A DNA stretch of 41,831 bases, from contig JBKPCR010000435.1 of the NCBI GenBank assembly GCA_046727435.1, positions 1-41,831 of the forward strand, read 5' to 3'. The position numbers were made by a program, and so were the translations under genes. Positions 7,465 through 15,833 of this stretch are shown here, piece after piece. Source of the DNA: CAVPRW01 sp046727435 [NCBI: bacterium] (GTDB taxonomy: Bacteria; Tectomicrobia; Entotheonellia; J063). The notes beneath the pieces are model-generated. The model was not told the origin of the DNA. It saw only the letters and a list, made by a program, of their open reading frames with translations, and did not search any database. Position 1 is the stretch's first letter. The number at the start of each line of letters is the position of its first letter.

Positions 7465-10152
7465 GTGCTCTTCAAGCTTGCAAACATGGGAGGAAGATTT
7501 CTTTTGAGCCTCTTATTGACCCTCCTAGCGGGCTTGCTGATTGTCTCAGCGACAGGGAAGGCTTTTATCTCCTGGCCGAGCCTATGGCTTGTTGCTCCTG
7601 AGATACGGGACTCCCTTCTCCTTTCAATATTCTGCGGGCTATTTTTCCTCAAAGTGTGCATTGGGCCTAACCCACCTCAGCAATGGACTCCTTCTTTTCG
7701 GCTAGAGCCCAAATTGGGCACCAGACTCATAGGATCTTACTGGATTATATTATTTCTGGCATTCGTTGTCATTTACATCTACTTTCGTACCCTTAACACG
7801 TTCTTGCTGTATGATGATCTATACTATTTGAAAGTCATCACAGATATTGGTGAGAATCCGAGTCTTTTCTTCCGCTATTTCGAGCGTCCAGTAGAGGGGA
7901 TTTGGTATCGTCCGCTTCTTGTCGTTACCTATCTGCATGACTACCTTTTATGGGGAACGAACTATGTCGGCTGGAGAATCACAAGCCTCGGATTGCATCT
8001 GGCCAATGCGTGTCTGGTGTATTATCTTACAAAGTATATAACACGTGAAGGATGGGTGGCATTCTTGGCTGGCGTCGTATTTGCAATTCATCCCATACAT
8101 CCCGAAGCCGTAGCATATCTTTCTGGACGACATGATCCGCTGGCGGCGTTCTTTTACCTCGCAGCTTTCCTATCCTTTATTCTATTTTGTCAGAGCCGTT
8201 TTAAAGCATATTGGTATTTGTCCATTCTTTGCTTTATCTTCGCCTTGATGAGCAAAGAGGTGGCGATTACCCTTCCACTAGTTCTTGTCGCATATACCTT
8301 AATCATGACAAAGGCAGGAGATGGGCAGATAAGAACCAGAGGTTTTGGTCTAATTGCGTTTCATGCCTTAACATTGGTGCTGTATCTGGTATTTCGGATA
8401 GTCGCGGTTGGAGATGTCGGAGGCTATCGGGATGCGGCGGGAACGCCATTGGTCTTCAGGCCAGATCCACTCATTGCTCTGTCCTCGTTTATCATCACGC
8501 CTGCCCGTCATTTCTTGTTTCCGTTTAATCAGTCAGTTCCCTATGTTCGCCTCGTACGTCCGGGGCTTGCAGTGGTTCTCGGTTTGTCCCTTCTGCTCCT
8601 TATCAGACGAGCTCATCTTTTGCGTCGACGGTCGACCATATTGGGTTTGATTTTCCTTTGCCTCTCGGTGCTGCCGACGTATCATCTCCTCTATATCAGT
8701 CCACAACTCAATAACTCACGGTACCTTTACCTCCCAACGATTCCGCTATCGATGGTGGCTGCGGAGTTCCTCATGGCAGGGTTAGAACATTTAAAGCGGT
8801 GGAAGAGAAACACTCTCGTAATTAGCGTCATAGGGGGATGTGCAGCGCTTTGCCTCCTCACCCTACTGAACAACACCTACTGGAGGAGGCTTGGGACAGT
8901 AGCATCGCATCTCCCGTCAACCCTTCATGGGATGTATCCTCAGCTCAAACCAGGTGTCCGTCTCCATATTTACGGCGCGCCTGTAACCTGGAACAATCAG
9001 GTCCTGTACGGTCCCTACTTGGATGAGGCCATCCGCCTTTTTTATGGGCACAGAGACTTCAAGGTCTATGATGCGGCGTGGGAGGCGTCGTTCTATAAGG
9101 ATAGCTTTAAAGACCTTCCTGATCCCGAAAGCCTACGCCCTGGTGAAAGGGATTTGATATTTTGGTATGAACAAGAGTCGCATCAACTTTACGACGTCTC
9201 CACAAAACTGCGAGAGCTGCTGAGCCGCCCATCTGTCCAGCAAGAAACGCAATGGGTCTTCCGAAGGGGAAATACTGACCAGTCGGGGAGAAGCGGAGGT
9301 GAGAGCACAGAGAGAAGAGAAGCCTCGATCCTATACAGTGGCAATCACCCAGTTCTTATAGATCTCCCAATCGAATGGGTTCCCTCAGCTCAGGACGTCT
9401 TCGAGATCTGTATGAAAAGCGAACCACCAACCCGTAACGCCGCAGGAGAAATAGCCTTTAGTGAGATTTCGTGGTGGGCAGTTGATGCGCCGTTCACTCA
9501 GGACAGGGCTGTGCGAATCCCCATCCGCACCGATAGCCACTGGCACACTTACAGGGCAGCAATCGGGCGGTACGTTCCGTGGCTGCTGATATCTAAGGTA
9601 GCTCATATACGTTTCAAGCCCCTTCCATTTCCGGCACAGCACGAAATCGGATGGGTGCGCCTTAGGACCGATGGAGAGGAGTCCAATTCTAGCTCTTCTG
9701 ATCCGTGTCTGCCTTCAAAATTGGCTGTGCATGCACCGACTAGCCGTGAGGCGCCTCATAAACTTGCGGCCTCTTATCGACTTCTCCAACTGAATCCCGG
9801 CCCTTCCCTCTCGGCCGACGAATTTTTAACCTTACGCTTGAGTGCCCTTAACACTGGCGAAGCGATTTGGCTAGCCCGGGTTGAGGATGAAAAAGGAGCT
9901 GTCCGTTTGGGATGGCGCTGGTTTAAAGGGGAGCAGGAAATTCCGAACACACAGGGGCGAGAGCGATTAGGCTATGATGTCTTTCCGAAACAATGGTATG
10001 AGTTTCAGGCGCGCATCAGCCCGCCGGTGGAAGCGGGGGAGTATACCTTGGAATTGGGGCTCGTCAGCGAATTTCTGACGTGGTTCATCGATCAGGGTAG
10101 TCGATCTTTGAGAATCCCTGTAACTGTTCATACGCCATCCGAACGTCATTAA
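7465..10152 (+). CDS. TMTC/PMT-like polytopic glycosyltransferase (GT-C) with C-terminal beta domains
   Basis: 895 residues from GTG 7465. The open frame goes back to ATG 7390, but that part lies in transposase debris. About the first 480 residues carry many membrane helices. GT-C signatures are the first-loop acidic pair LYDDLYY (Asp117/118), WYRPLLVVTY, LHLANACLVYY, HPIHPEAVAYLSGRHD (near 209) and LMSKEVAITLP, the pattern of TMTC/DUF1736-type O-mannosyltransferase relatives. These transfer a sugar from a polyprenyl-phosphate donor outside the cytoplasm. Residues about 621-745 look like a sugar-binding type beta-sandwich (SEISWWAVD, then DSHWHTYRAAIGR). Residues 767-895 are the module shared with four other proteins. 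The base composition is more AT-rich than the flanking genes, and the gene lies between two direct repeats, so transfer is likely. The substrate is unknown. Confidence 0.75.
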   Translation: MLFKLANMGGRFLLSLLLTLLAGLLIVSATGKAFISWPSLWLVAPEIRDSLLLSIFCGLFFLKVCIGPNPPQQWTPSFRLEPKLGTRLIGSYWIILFLAFVVIYIYFRTLNTFLLYDDLYYLKVITDIGENPSLFFRYFERPVEGIWYRPLLVVTYLHDYLLWGTNYVGWRITSLGLHLANACLVYYLTKYITREGWVAFLAGVVFAIHPIHPEAVAYLSGRHDPLAAFFYLAAFLSFILFCQSRFKAYWYLSILCFIFALMSKEVAITLPLVLVAYTLIMTKAGDGQIRTRGFGLIAFHALTLVLYLVFRIVAVGDVGGYRDAAGTPLVFRPDPLIALSSFIITPARHFLFPFNQSVPYVRLVRPGLAVVLGLSLLLLIRRAHLLRRRSTILGLIFLCLSVLPTYHLLYISPQLNNSRYLYLPTIPLSMVAAEFLMAGLEHLKRWKRNTLVISVIGGCAALCLLTLLNNTYWRRLGTVASHLPSTLHGMYPQLKPGVRLHIYGAPVTWNNQVLYGPYLDEAIRLFYGHRDFKVYDAAWEASFYKDSFKDLPDPESLRPGERDLIFWYEQESHQLYDVSTKLRELLSRPSVQQETQWVFRRGNTDQSGRSGGESTERREASILYSGNHPVLIDLPIEWVPSAQDVFEICMKSEPPTRNAAGEIAFSEISWWAVDAPFTQDRAVRIPIRTDSHWHTYRAAIGRYVPWLLISKVAHIRFKPLPFPAQHEIGWVRLRTDGEESNSSSSDPCLPSKLAVHAPTSREAPHKLAASYRLLQLNPGPSLSADEFLTLRLSALNTGEAIWLARVEDEKGAVRLGWRWFKGEQEIPNTQGRERLGYDVFPKQWYEFQARISPPVEAGEYTLELGLVSEFLTWFIDQGSRSLRIPVTVHTPSERH
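9763..10149 (+). other. Shared C-terminal beta module, copy A (129 residues)
   Basis: It runs from LAASYRL to the stop. The preceding linker PTSREAPHK and the entry LAASYRL match copy C (PTSRDAPQK, LAASYRL) almost residue for residue. The core carries NTGEAIWL, RLGWRWF, LGYDVFP, EYTLELGLVSE and TWFIDQG. Confidence 0.8.
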
Positions 10153-10608
10153 ACCTACTGTAAACGTTCATGTAGTCGCTGTGAGAGGTACTTGCCACCG
10201 AGAGCATCGAAATCCGTTAGTGCTACACAGGTAATGCTGTAGCCCTTGTGAGATTGTCGTGGCAGATGCAATACTTGCAGATGCAATACTTGATGACACT
10301 GATATGGTTGGCCAGCTTTTTAGAAAATGACAACGTTTCTGGCGCCAGACGGGAAATGCGCTATCTCAGAGTGTTGTTGAAACATTCAATGTTATTGATT
10401 TTCCGGGTTTTCTTCGTGATGGCTTTGTGTCGAGCTGGATGACCAGGCTATCAAGGGCACCTCCATGAAACATGGTAGGCTGCTGTACCGCCTCATCCCC
10501 ATGTATGTACGGAAACTACCCTGGCGCCAGCATGCGAGGTGAACTCCGTGCCGCCATGGCAACTCGGGGTCGCTAGCGGTTGGGAACCGATCTTCATCGA
10601 GGGATGTA
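10153..10608 (+). other. 456-base gap with no convincing gene; short tandem repeat and possible decayed coding
   Basis: No ORF here looks real. It contains a perfect two-copy tandem repeat at 10263-10292. Short stretches in two different frames look protein-like (for example TTFLAPDGKCAI and ETFNVIDFPGFLRDG) but are broken by stops and frame changes. Decayed coding sequence is possible; I cannot assign a family. No clear terminator or strong promoter was seen. Confidence 0.4.
10263..10292 (+). repeat. Perfect 15-bp tandem duplication
   Basis: CAGATGCAATACTTG occurs twice head to tail. It lies in the non-coding gap before the DUF6311-like gene and looks like simple slippage. Confidence 0.9.
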
Positions 10609-12372
10609 GTGCTGACGACTCCCGAGGCACAAGTGGGGCGCCTAAAACCGAATGGCCGGCTGACCGTGACTGCACGGTATTGCACTTTGCTGATCGGCGG
10701 CCTACTTGGGTTGGCATGGTTTACGCTCGTGTTTGGCCCCTCGATTTTGAATCCTACGTATCTCGGTTGGGTTATGCAGGGGGACGGGGCGCAACATGTG
10801 CTCGGATGGCTCTTTTTCCGCCACGAGCCATGGTCGTGGCCGCTAGGATCCGTGTCCAGCTTTCCCTATCCCATAGGCACCACGGTCGGCTATACGGATT
10901 CAATTCCCTGGGTCGCAATTCTGGCCAAAGCCATATCGCCGTTCCTGCCGGAGGATTTCCAATACATTGGTCTATGGTTGGCAGTGTGTTTTTTTCTGCA
11001 GGGCTGGTTTGGGGTGAGAATCGTTCAAGAACTGTCACCACACCCGTTGATCCACATCTTAGGTGGGGCCTGCTTTATTCTGGATCCTGTCCTGCTCTGG
11101 CGTATAGGCCACGATAGCCTCTGTGCTCATTGGTTGATCCTCGGGCTTATCTGGTTGCACTTGCGATTGTGGCCTGAGGGGCGGACACCGCACTGGGCGC
11201 TCGCCATGACGTTGGGTTTCTGTCTGATCAGCGCTGGCGTCCATCCGTATCTTGCCATGATGGTGTTGGGACTCGCACTGGCGTTGGTGTGTAAGTTCCA
11301 CTGGGTAGACCATAGTCTCTCAGCACGTCAGATGGTGCTGTGGGGAGGGGGTTGCGGCGCGGCGACACTCGGTGTCTTTGCCGCTTTAGGGTACATTGGG
11401 TCGGGGATTTCTTGGGGAGCCAAGGGATTTGGCGAGTACTCCGCTGATTTGCTGACATTGGTCAATCCGGCAGGGACTTCACGATTTTTGCCCGCTTTAC
11501 CATCTGCTCCTGGGCAGTATGAAGGCTTTGGGTATGTGGGTAGCGGCGTGCTCATCTTGGGTGTCATTGGTATAGCGATAATTTGGTATAATCCCAGCAT
11601 TTTGGGAGGTCGGTCTTTGAAATCATGGGTGCCGTTAGGAGTCTGTACGGCCTTATTGGCATTCTTCGCTTTGTCCTCAAGGGTGACGTTCGCCGGGAAA
11701 CCCATCCTCACCCTGGGCCATTTCTATCGGCCCTTCCTGGATATTATCGCACCCTTTCGTACCTCTGGGAGATTTATCTGGCCGCTGCATTATGTATCGA
11801 TTACAACGACGTTGGCCCTGTGGATTGTTTCTTTTAAAACATCAACATTAATCATTTATATTGTATTTTCTATAATAATAATCAGCCAGATCCTTGACTA
11901 TAGAGGTCCATTTCTTCAATGGTATCATGGCTACCATCAAAGAAAGCAGCCGTTCACGTTACAAGTGGACGATTGGCGACATGCAAAGGGCTTATACAAG
12001 CATATGGTTCTCTATCCTCCACAAATAATAGGAGGAGATTTGCCTGGATGTGTTATGCCTGAATTTGAAATGGATTATTACGTCCCGCTTGCATATCAAG
12101 CATACAGACTCAACATGACGTTTAATAGCGGGTATTTCGCCAGAATAGATGCAAATAAAGGCCGAAAGTATTGTAAGGAATTGCACGAAAGTATGGCCGT
12201 TGGTAGATTCGATGAAGATACTATTTATGTGATACACAGCCAATACTGGGACCTCCTCAAAATCCATATTCCAAAGATCACTTGTGGTCGATTAAACGAT
12301 CATATCGTATGTATTTCTGTACAGAATCACGATGCATTGCACGATTACCTTGTGCAGCGTAAGGTAGAATAG
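10609..12372 (+). CDS. DUF6311-like polytopic membrane protein (GT-C-like)
   Basis: 587 residues from GTG 10609, with GAGGG at 10599-10603 five bases ahead. The N-terminus has an early acidic loop motif, GWVMQGDGAQHVLGW (near residue 53), then PWSWPLG and TDSIPWVAILAK, as in the DUF6311 family of bacterial membrane proteins; roughly ten hydrophobic helices follow. The overall plan is that of GT-C glycosyltransferases that use lipid-phosphate sugars outside the cytoplasm, but no activity is proven for the family. The last 180 or so codons (from about 11830) are strikingly AT-rich compared with the first 400 and encode a soluble tail with many Tyr, Lys and Ile residues. A truncated second copy of its 5' end lies at 7015-7213. 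The family call is moderately sure; the function is inference. Confidence 0.7.
   Translation: MLTTPEAQVGRLKPNGRLTVTARYCTLLIGGLLGLAWFTLVFGPSILNPTYLGWVMQGDGAQHVLGWLFFRHEPWSWPLGSVSSFPYPIGTTVGYTDSIPWVAILAKAISPFLPEDFQYIGLWLAVCFFLQGWFGVRIVQELSPHPLIHILGGACFILDPVLLWRIGHDSLCAHWLILGLIWLHLRLWPEGRTPHWALAMTLGFCLISAGVHPYLAMMVLGLALALVCKFHWVDHSLSARQMVLWGGGCGAATLGVFAALGYIGSGISWGAKGFGEYSADLLTLVNPAGTSRFLPALPSAPGQYEGFGYVGSGVLILGVIGIAIIWYNPSILGGRSLKSWVPLGVCTALLAFFALSSRVTFAGKPILTLGHFYRPFLDIIAPFRTSGRFIWPLHYVSITTTLALWIVSFKTSTLIIYIVFSIIIISQILDYRGPFLQWYHGYHQRKQPFTLQVDDWRHAKGLYKHMVLYPPQIIGGDLPGCVMPEFEMDYYVPLAYQAYRLNMTFNSGYFARIDANKGRKYCKELHESMAVGRFDEDTIYVIHSQYWDLLKIHIPKITCGRLNDHIVCISVQNHDALHDYLVQRKVE
10611..10809 (+). 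repeat. Imperfect direct repeat, right copy (left copy 7015-7213)
   Basis: This 199-base segment is about 81% identical, without gaps, to 7015-7213. The pair brackets the TMTC-like gene in the same orientation, 3596 bases apart. Confidence 0.85.
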
Positions 12373-12450
12373 CCGCTAACAAACAAAAGGGTGAGCTGTT
12401 CGGGGGTTACGGAAGACACGCAGATGCGGTTTCGTCGCACGTGAGGGTGT

Positions 12451-12939
12451 GTGGGACCACGGCAGGTTTGGCGAGAGCTGTGTAGGAGCGTCCGAGGCGT
12501 TGTCGCCTTCCGGCGATATCTGCGCTCTCAGGACACTTTTGACATCGCCCTTGGGTTGTTCGAGGCCGCCTCATCGACTGTCATGGCAGGCCGTCTATGC
12601 CGCTATGTCGTCCGCATCGCCAACGTCAGCGAGAAAGTCGTGCCGGTCCAAGTGATCATTCAGATGTCCTCGATGACGGCGGCAAATGTTCCGGCGCCAC
12701 CCGCTGTGAATTTTGCCAGGCATTGCACCATACCACCACGTCGCGCCATGGTGATAGAATGTCACTACGATTGGCGTAACACCGCGGTGTTCATCGTCGA
12801 CCAGGCGGCATCCCGCCCGGATAAATTCTGGATAGGTGAGATCAAGACTGGGCAGCGCTACGTCGTGAGCGCCATCCTATCCGATCACTCCGGGAAACAC
12901 CTCGACCGGCTTGACATCTATCAGGAGTTGCAAGGGTGA
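12451..12939 (+). CDS. Small beta-rich protein of unknown function, coupled to a tandem glycosyltransferase
   Basis: 162 residues from GTG 12451; an in-frame stop at 12442-12444 limits any extension. The centre has alternating hydrophobic strands (CRYVVRIANVSEKVVPVQVII, about residues 51-71) like a CARDB or CopC type beta-sandwich, then IPPRRAMVIECHYDW and a RYVVSAILSD strand. There is no signal peptide or membrane helix, so it is probably cytoplasmic. Its TGA overlaps the GTG start of the next gene (GTGA), implying translational coupling. I do not recognise a named family. GAGGGT lies only 2 bases before the start, so initiation further downstream (ATG 12583) is possible. The coupling suggests an accessory partner of the glycosyltransferase. 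Confidence 0.6.
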   Translation: MGPRQVWRELCRSVRGVVAFRRYLRSQDTFDIALGLFEAASSTVMAGRLCRYVVRIANVSEKVVPVQVIIQMSSMTAANVPAPPAVNFARHCTIPPRRAMVIECHYDWRNTAVFIVDQAASRPDKFWIGEIKTGQRYVVSAILSDHSGKHLDRLDIYQELQG

Positions 12940-15833
12940 AAGTGCTACACCTGATCCAACGCTATCCACCAGCTGTTGGAGGCTCAGAGACGTGGTGCCG
13001 GGAGGTATCCCGCTATCTCAGCGCGATGGGCGATGAGGTGAAGGTCCTCACCTTAGATATCCTTGAGGAGGAGGAGTATTGGAAGAATCCGGCCTATGAC
13101 CGTTGGCGAGTACAGCTAGGGCGGATCGATTGGGATGACAGGGTATTCGTGCGCCGGTATAGGCGCACCCTGCCGGTCCACCTCTTGCACCATCTGGTGT
13201 TCCGGCTCCTGCTGGATAAGCTGCTGCGGACCTATTTTTATGGCCCCCATTCCATCGAGATGTATGGACGGCTCTTCGGCGAAGCCAAAGCAGCCGACGT
13301 CGTGCACCTCCACACCATGCCGTATCCACACAACTTCATCGGCTATCTGGCTGCCCAGTTGCAGAAGAAGCGGGTCGTGATCACTCCGCATTTTCATCCG
13401 GACCATCCCCACTATGAACGGTGGTCGAACTATTGGCTGCTGCGGCGATGCGACGCCGTGATCGCCGTCAGCGATTATGAACGAGATTATCTCGTGAAGA
13501 AAGGTGTGAACCCCACGAAAATCATCGTCACCGGCAACGGTGTCCACATCCAGGATTATGTTGCCCATGGTCTGGAGCAGTTCGAGGCGGAGTTACGTTG
13601 TCGTCATCACTTGTCGTCGACTACTAAAATCATCCTGTTTGTCGGAAGGAAACTGGAGTATAAAGGCATTGCCACGCTGGTGGCCGCCGTCCAGGGCCTC
13701 TCTGCTGCGGAGGATGTGGCCTTACTGCTGGCGGGCCCATCGTCCAGCTGGTTTGAGGAGTTCTATGCCGCCCTCTCCGCCACAGCACGCGAGCGCATCA
13801 TCGATGTGGGGACGGTGTCCGACCAGGAGAAAATCAATCTGCTCCATCTGGCCGAGGTGTTGGTCCTGCCGTCCCGATTTGAGGCGTTTGGCATCGTGTT
13901 CCTAGAAGCGTGGGCCTGCGGTACTCCTGTGATTGGCGCGGCGACTGGGGCGATTCCCAGCGTCATCGGGGAGGGCGGGCTGACGTTTCCCTACGGCGAT
14001 GCGACACAGCTTGCGGGGACGCTGCGGACAGTGCTGCACGATGAAAATCTCGCACACACTATGGCGTCACGGGGGCAACGAAGGTTGCTCTCAAAATTTA
14101 CCTGGGATCACATCGGCCGTTTGACTCGGGAGAGCTATCGTCCCGATTCAGCGAGGCGCTTGCGTATCTTGATCTGTAGCAGCTTTTTCCCTCCACACTA
14201 TCTGGGGGGAGCGGAGTTGATTGCCTGCAAGCAGGCGAAGCTCTTGCAGCAGATGGGTCATGATGTGCGGGTGTTTTCTGGGCGCCTGGGAGGTGGTTGG
14301 TTCCGCACCCATCGGGTCACACATGAGAACGGAGCCTTCCGCATCACCCGGGTGAGTCTTTCGGCGCAAGACATCAGCGGCACATCGTGGGATTTCAACA
14401 GCCCGGACATCAGGCGCGAATTCCACCGGACGCTAGACGATTTTACCCCAGATGTGGTGCATTTTCACAATATCGTTGGTCTGTCGATTGGGATGATCGA
14501 CGAATGCTATCGCCGACGGATTCCTACGGTCATGACCCTACACGATTACTGGGGGATTTGCTTCAAAAATACGCTCCTGAAGAACAATGGCACCATCTGC
14601 AAACAAGGCGGTCTCGTCTGTCTCGACTGTCGAGAAATGCTCGCGGGACGTTTGCCGCTGCCGTCGCCGGTTCGCAATGCCCATATCTTGTTGGCGCTGC
14701 GCCAGGTGGATCGACTGATCACGCCGAGTCGCTATGTCGCAGCGCAATATGCTGCAAGTGGTATCCCAAATGACAAGATTACGGTGATTCAAAATGGTAT
14801 CGACACGGAGAACTTCGCACCCGGCCAACATAGCCCTACCGAGCTCACCTTGGGGTTCATCGGACATCTAGGGAAACATAAGGGGCTAGATATCTTACTC
14901 CATGCGCTGAGCTTGATGGATACCAGTCAAGTGCGATTACTCGTGGTCGGGACCGGAGAGGACGCCGAATGGTTTCGGACGTTCTGTCATGAGCGCGGCC
15001 TTGACTCATATGTTACTTTTTTGGGGCATGTGGAGAACCGTCGGATTGCCACCATCTACCAACAAATCGATGTGCTGGTTGTGCCTTCCGTCTGGCCGGA
15101 GAACAGTCCGGTGACGATCACCGAAGCGATGGCCAGTGGCATTCCCGTCATTGCATCGGATGTCGGGGGCATCAGCGAATTGGTTGAGGATGGGGTCACC
15201 GGGTACTTGACACCCCTTCGCGATAGCCTTGCCATCGCGGAACGTATTGGACGCTTCTTGGCGCGTCCCGAGCTATTGAAGACCATGGGAGAAAAGGCGC
15301 TGGCCAAGATTCAGGCATACCCGATGCAGCAGCAGGTGGAGCGGATTGTCGACGTGTATCGGCAGGCCATCGCTCAGAGGCAGCCGCTTCCGAAGCTCGA
15401 CTTCGAAGTCTTACTTTATGAGGCAAACACCCCATGGAATATCGATATCCGAGAGATGTTTTCCCGCCTGATGGAGGTGGAAGAAAAGCTGGGGCGACGG
15501 TTGTTAGTCTGCCGCGCTGACCTCGCTGTGGATGAAGTGTGGGAAGAAGCGCAACTGTTCATCATCCCCTCGGCTGGTCCGCAGTCCTATGGCTATGCTC
15601 TTCAAGCGTTGCAGAGGCAGGTACCCCTTCTCGTTCCCGAAGCTGTCGAAGCGTTGCGGGATTTGTGTCTGGTGTCGAATGCTGGATTACTCTACGAGAA
15701 CGCTGATGAATTGAAGGAATGTCTGATGCTGCTCCTGTCCAATGAACCGTTGAGGCAAGCATTGGGGAGCAACGGCAGAGCGTTTCTGGAAGGTCGTGGG
15801 ACGTCCTCCACTGCTCCCACAGCCATCTCATGA
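12936..15833 (+). CDS. Giant tandem glycosyltransferase (two GT4 units plus a GT-B-like half)
   Basis: 965 residues. Unit 1 (about 1-405) starts VLHLIQRYPPAVGGSE and has FVGRKLEYKG and the E-x7-E of PSRFEAFGIVFLEAWACG. Unit 2 (about 408-800) starts ILICSSFFPPHYLGGAE and has LHDYWGICFK, FIGHLGKHKGLD and PENSPVTITEAMASG. Residues about 820-960 resemble a third donor-binding half of a GT-B fold, with LFIIPSAGPQSYGYALQAL and GLLYENADELKECL, but without the usual E-x7-E. Both full units look catalytically competent, so one chain could add two sugars in succession in the cytoplasm. It overlaps the small upstream gene by 4 bases and the GT39-like gene downstream by 4 bases, so all three are coupled. 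Sugars are unknown. Confidence 0.87.
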   Translation: MKVLHLIQRYPPAVGGSETWCREVSRYLSAMGDEVKVLTLDILEEEEYWKNPAYDRWRVQLGRIDWDDRVFVRRYRRTLPVHLLHHLVFRLLLDKLLRTYFYGPHSIEMYGRLFGEAKAADVVHLHTMPYPHNFIGYLAAQLQKKRVVITPHFHPDHPHYERWSNYWLLRRCDAVIAVSDYERDYLVKKGVNPTKIIVTGNGVHIQDYVAHGLEQFEAELRCRHHLSSTTKIILFVGRKLEYKGIATLVAAVQGLSAAEDVALLLAGPSSSWFEEFYAALSATARERIIDVGTVSDQEKINLLHLAEVLVLPSRFEAFGIVFLEAWACGTPVIGAATGAIPSVIGEGGLTFPYGDATQLAGTLRTVLHDENLAHTMASRGQRRLLSKFTWDHIGRLTRESYRPDSARRLRILICSSFFPPHYLGGAELIACKQAKLLQQMGHDVRVFSGRLGGGWFRTHRVTHENGAFRITRVSLSAQDISGTSWDFNSPDIRREFHRTLDDFTPDVVHFHNIVGLSIGMIDECYRRRIPTVMTLHDYWGICFKNTLLKNNGTICKQGGLVCLDCREMLAGRLPLPSPVRNAHILLALRQVDRLITPSRYVAAQYAASGIPNDKITVIQNGIDTENFAPGQHSPTELTLGFIGHLGKHKGLDILLHALSLMDTSQVRLLVVGTGEDAEWFRTFCHERGLDSYVTFLGHVENRRIATIYQQIDVLVVPSVWPENSPVTITEAMASGIPVIASDVGGISELVEDGVTGYLTPLRDSLAIAERIGRFLARPELLKTMGEKALAKIQAYPMQQQVERIVDVYRQAIAQRQPLPKLDFEVLLYEANTPWNIDIREMFSRLMEVEEKLGRRLLVCRADLAVDEVWEEAQLFIIPSAGPQSYGYALQALQRQVPLLVPEAVEALRDLCLVSNAGLLYENADELKECLMLLLSNEPLRQALGSNGRAFLEGRGTSSTAPTAIS

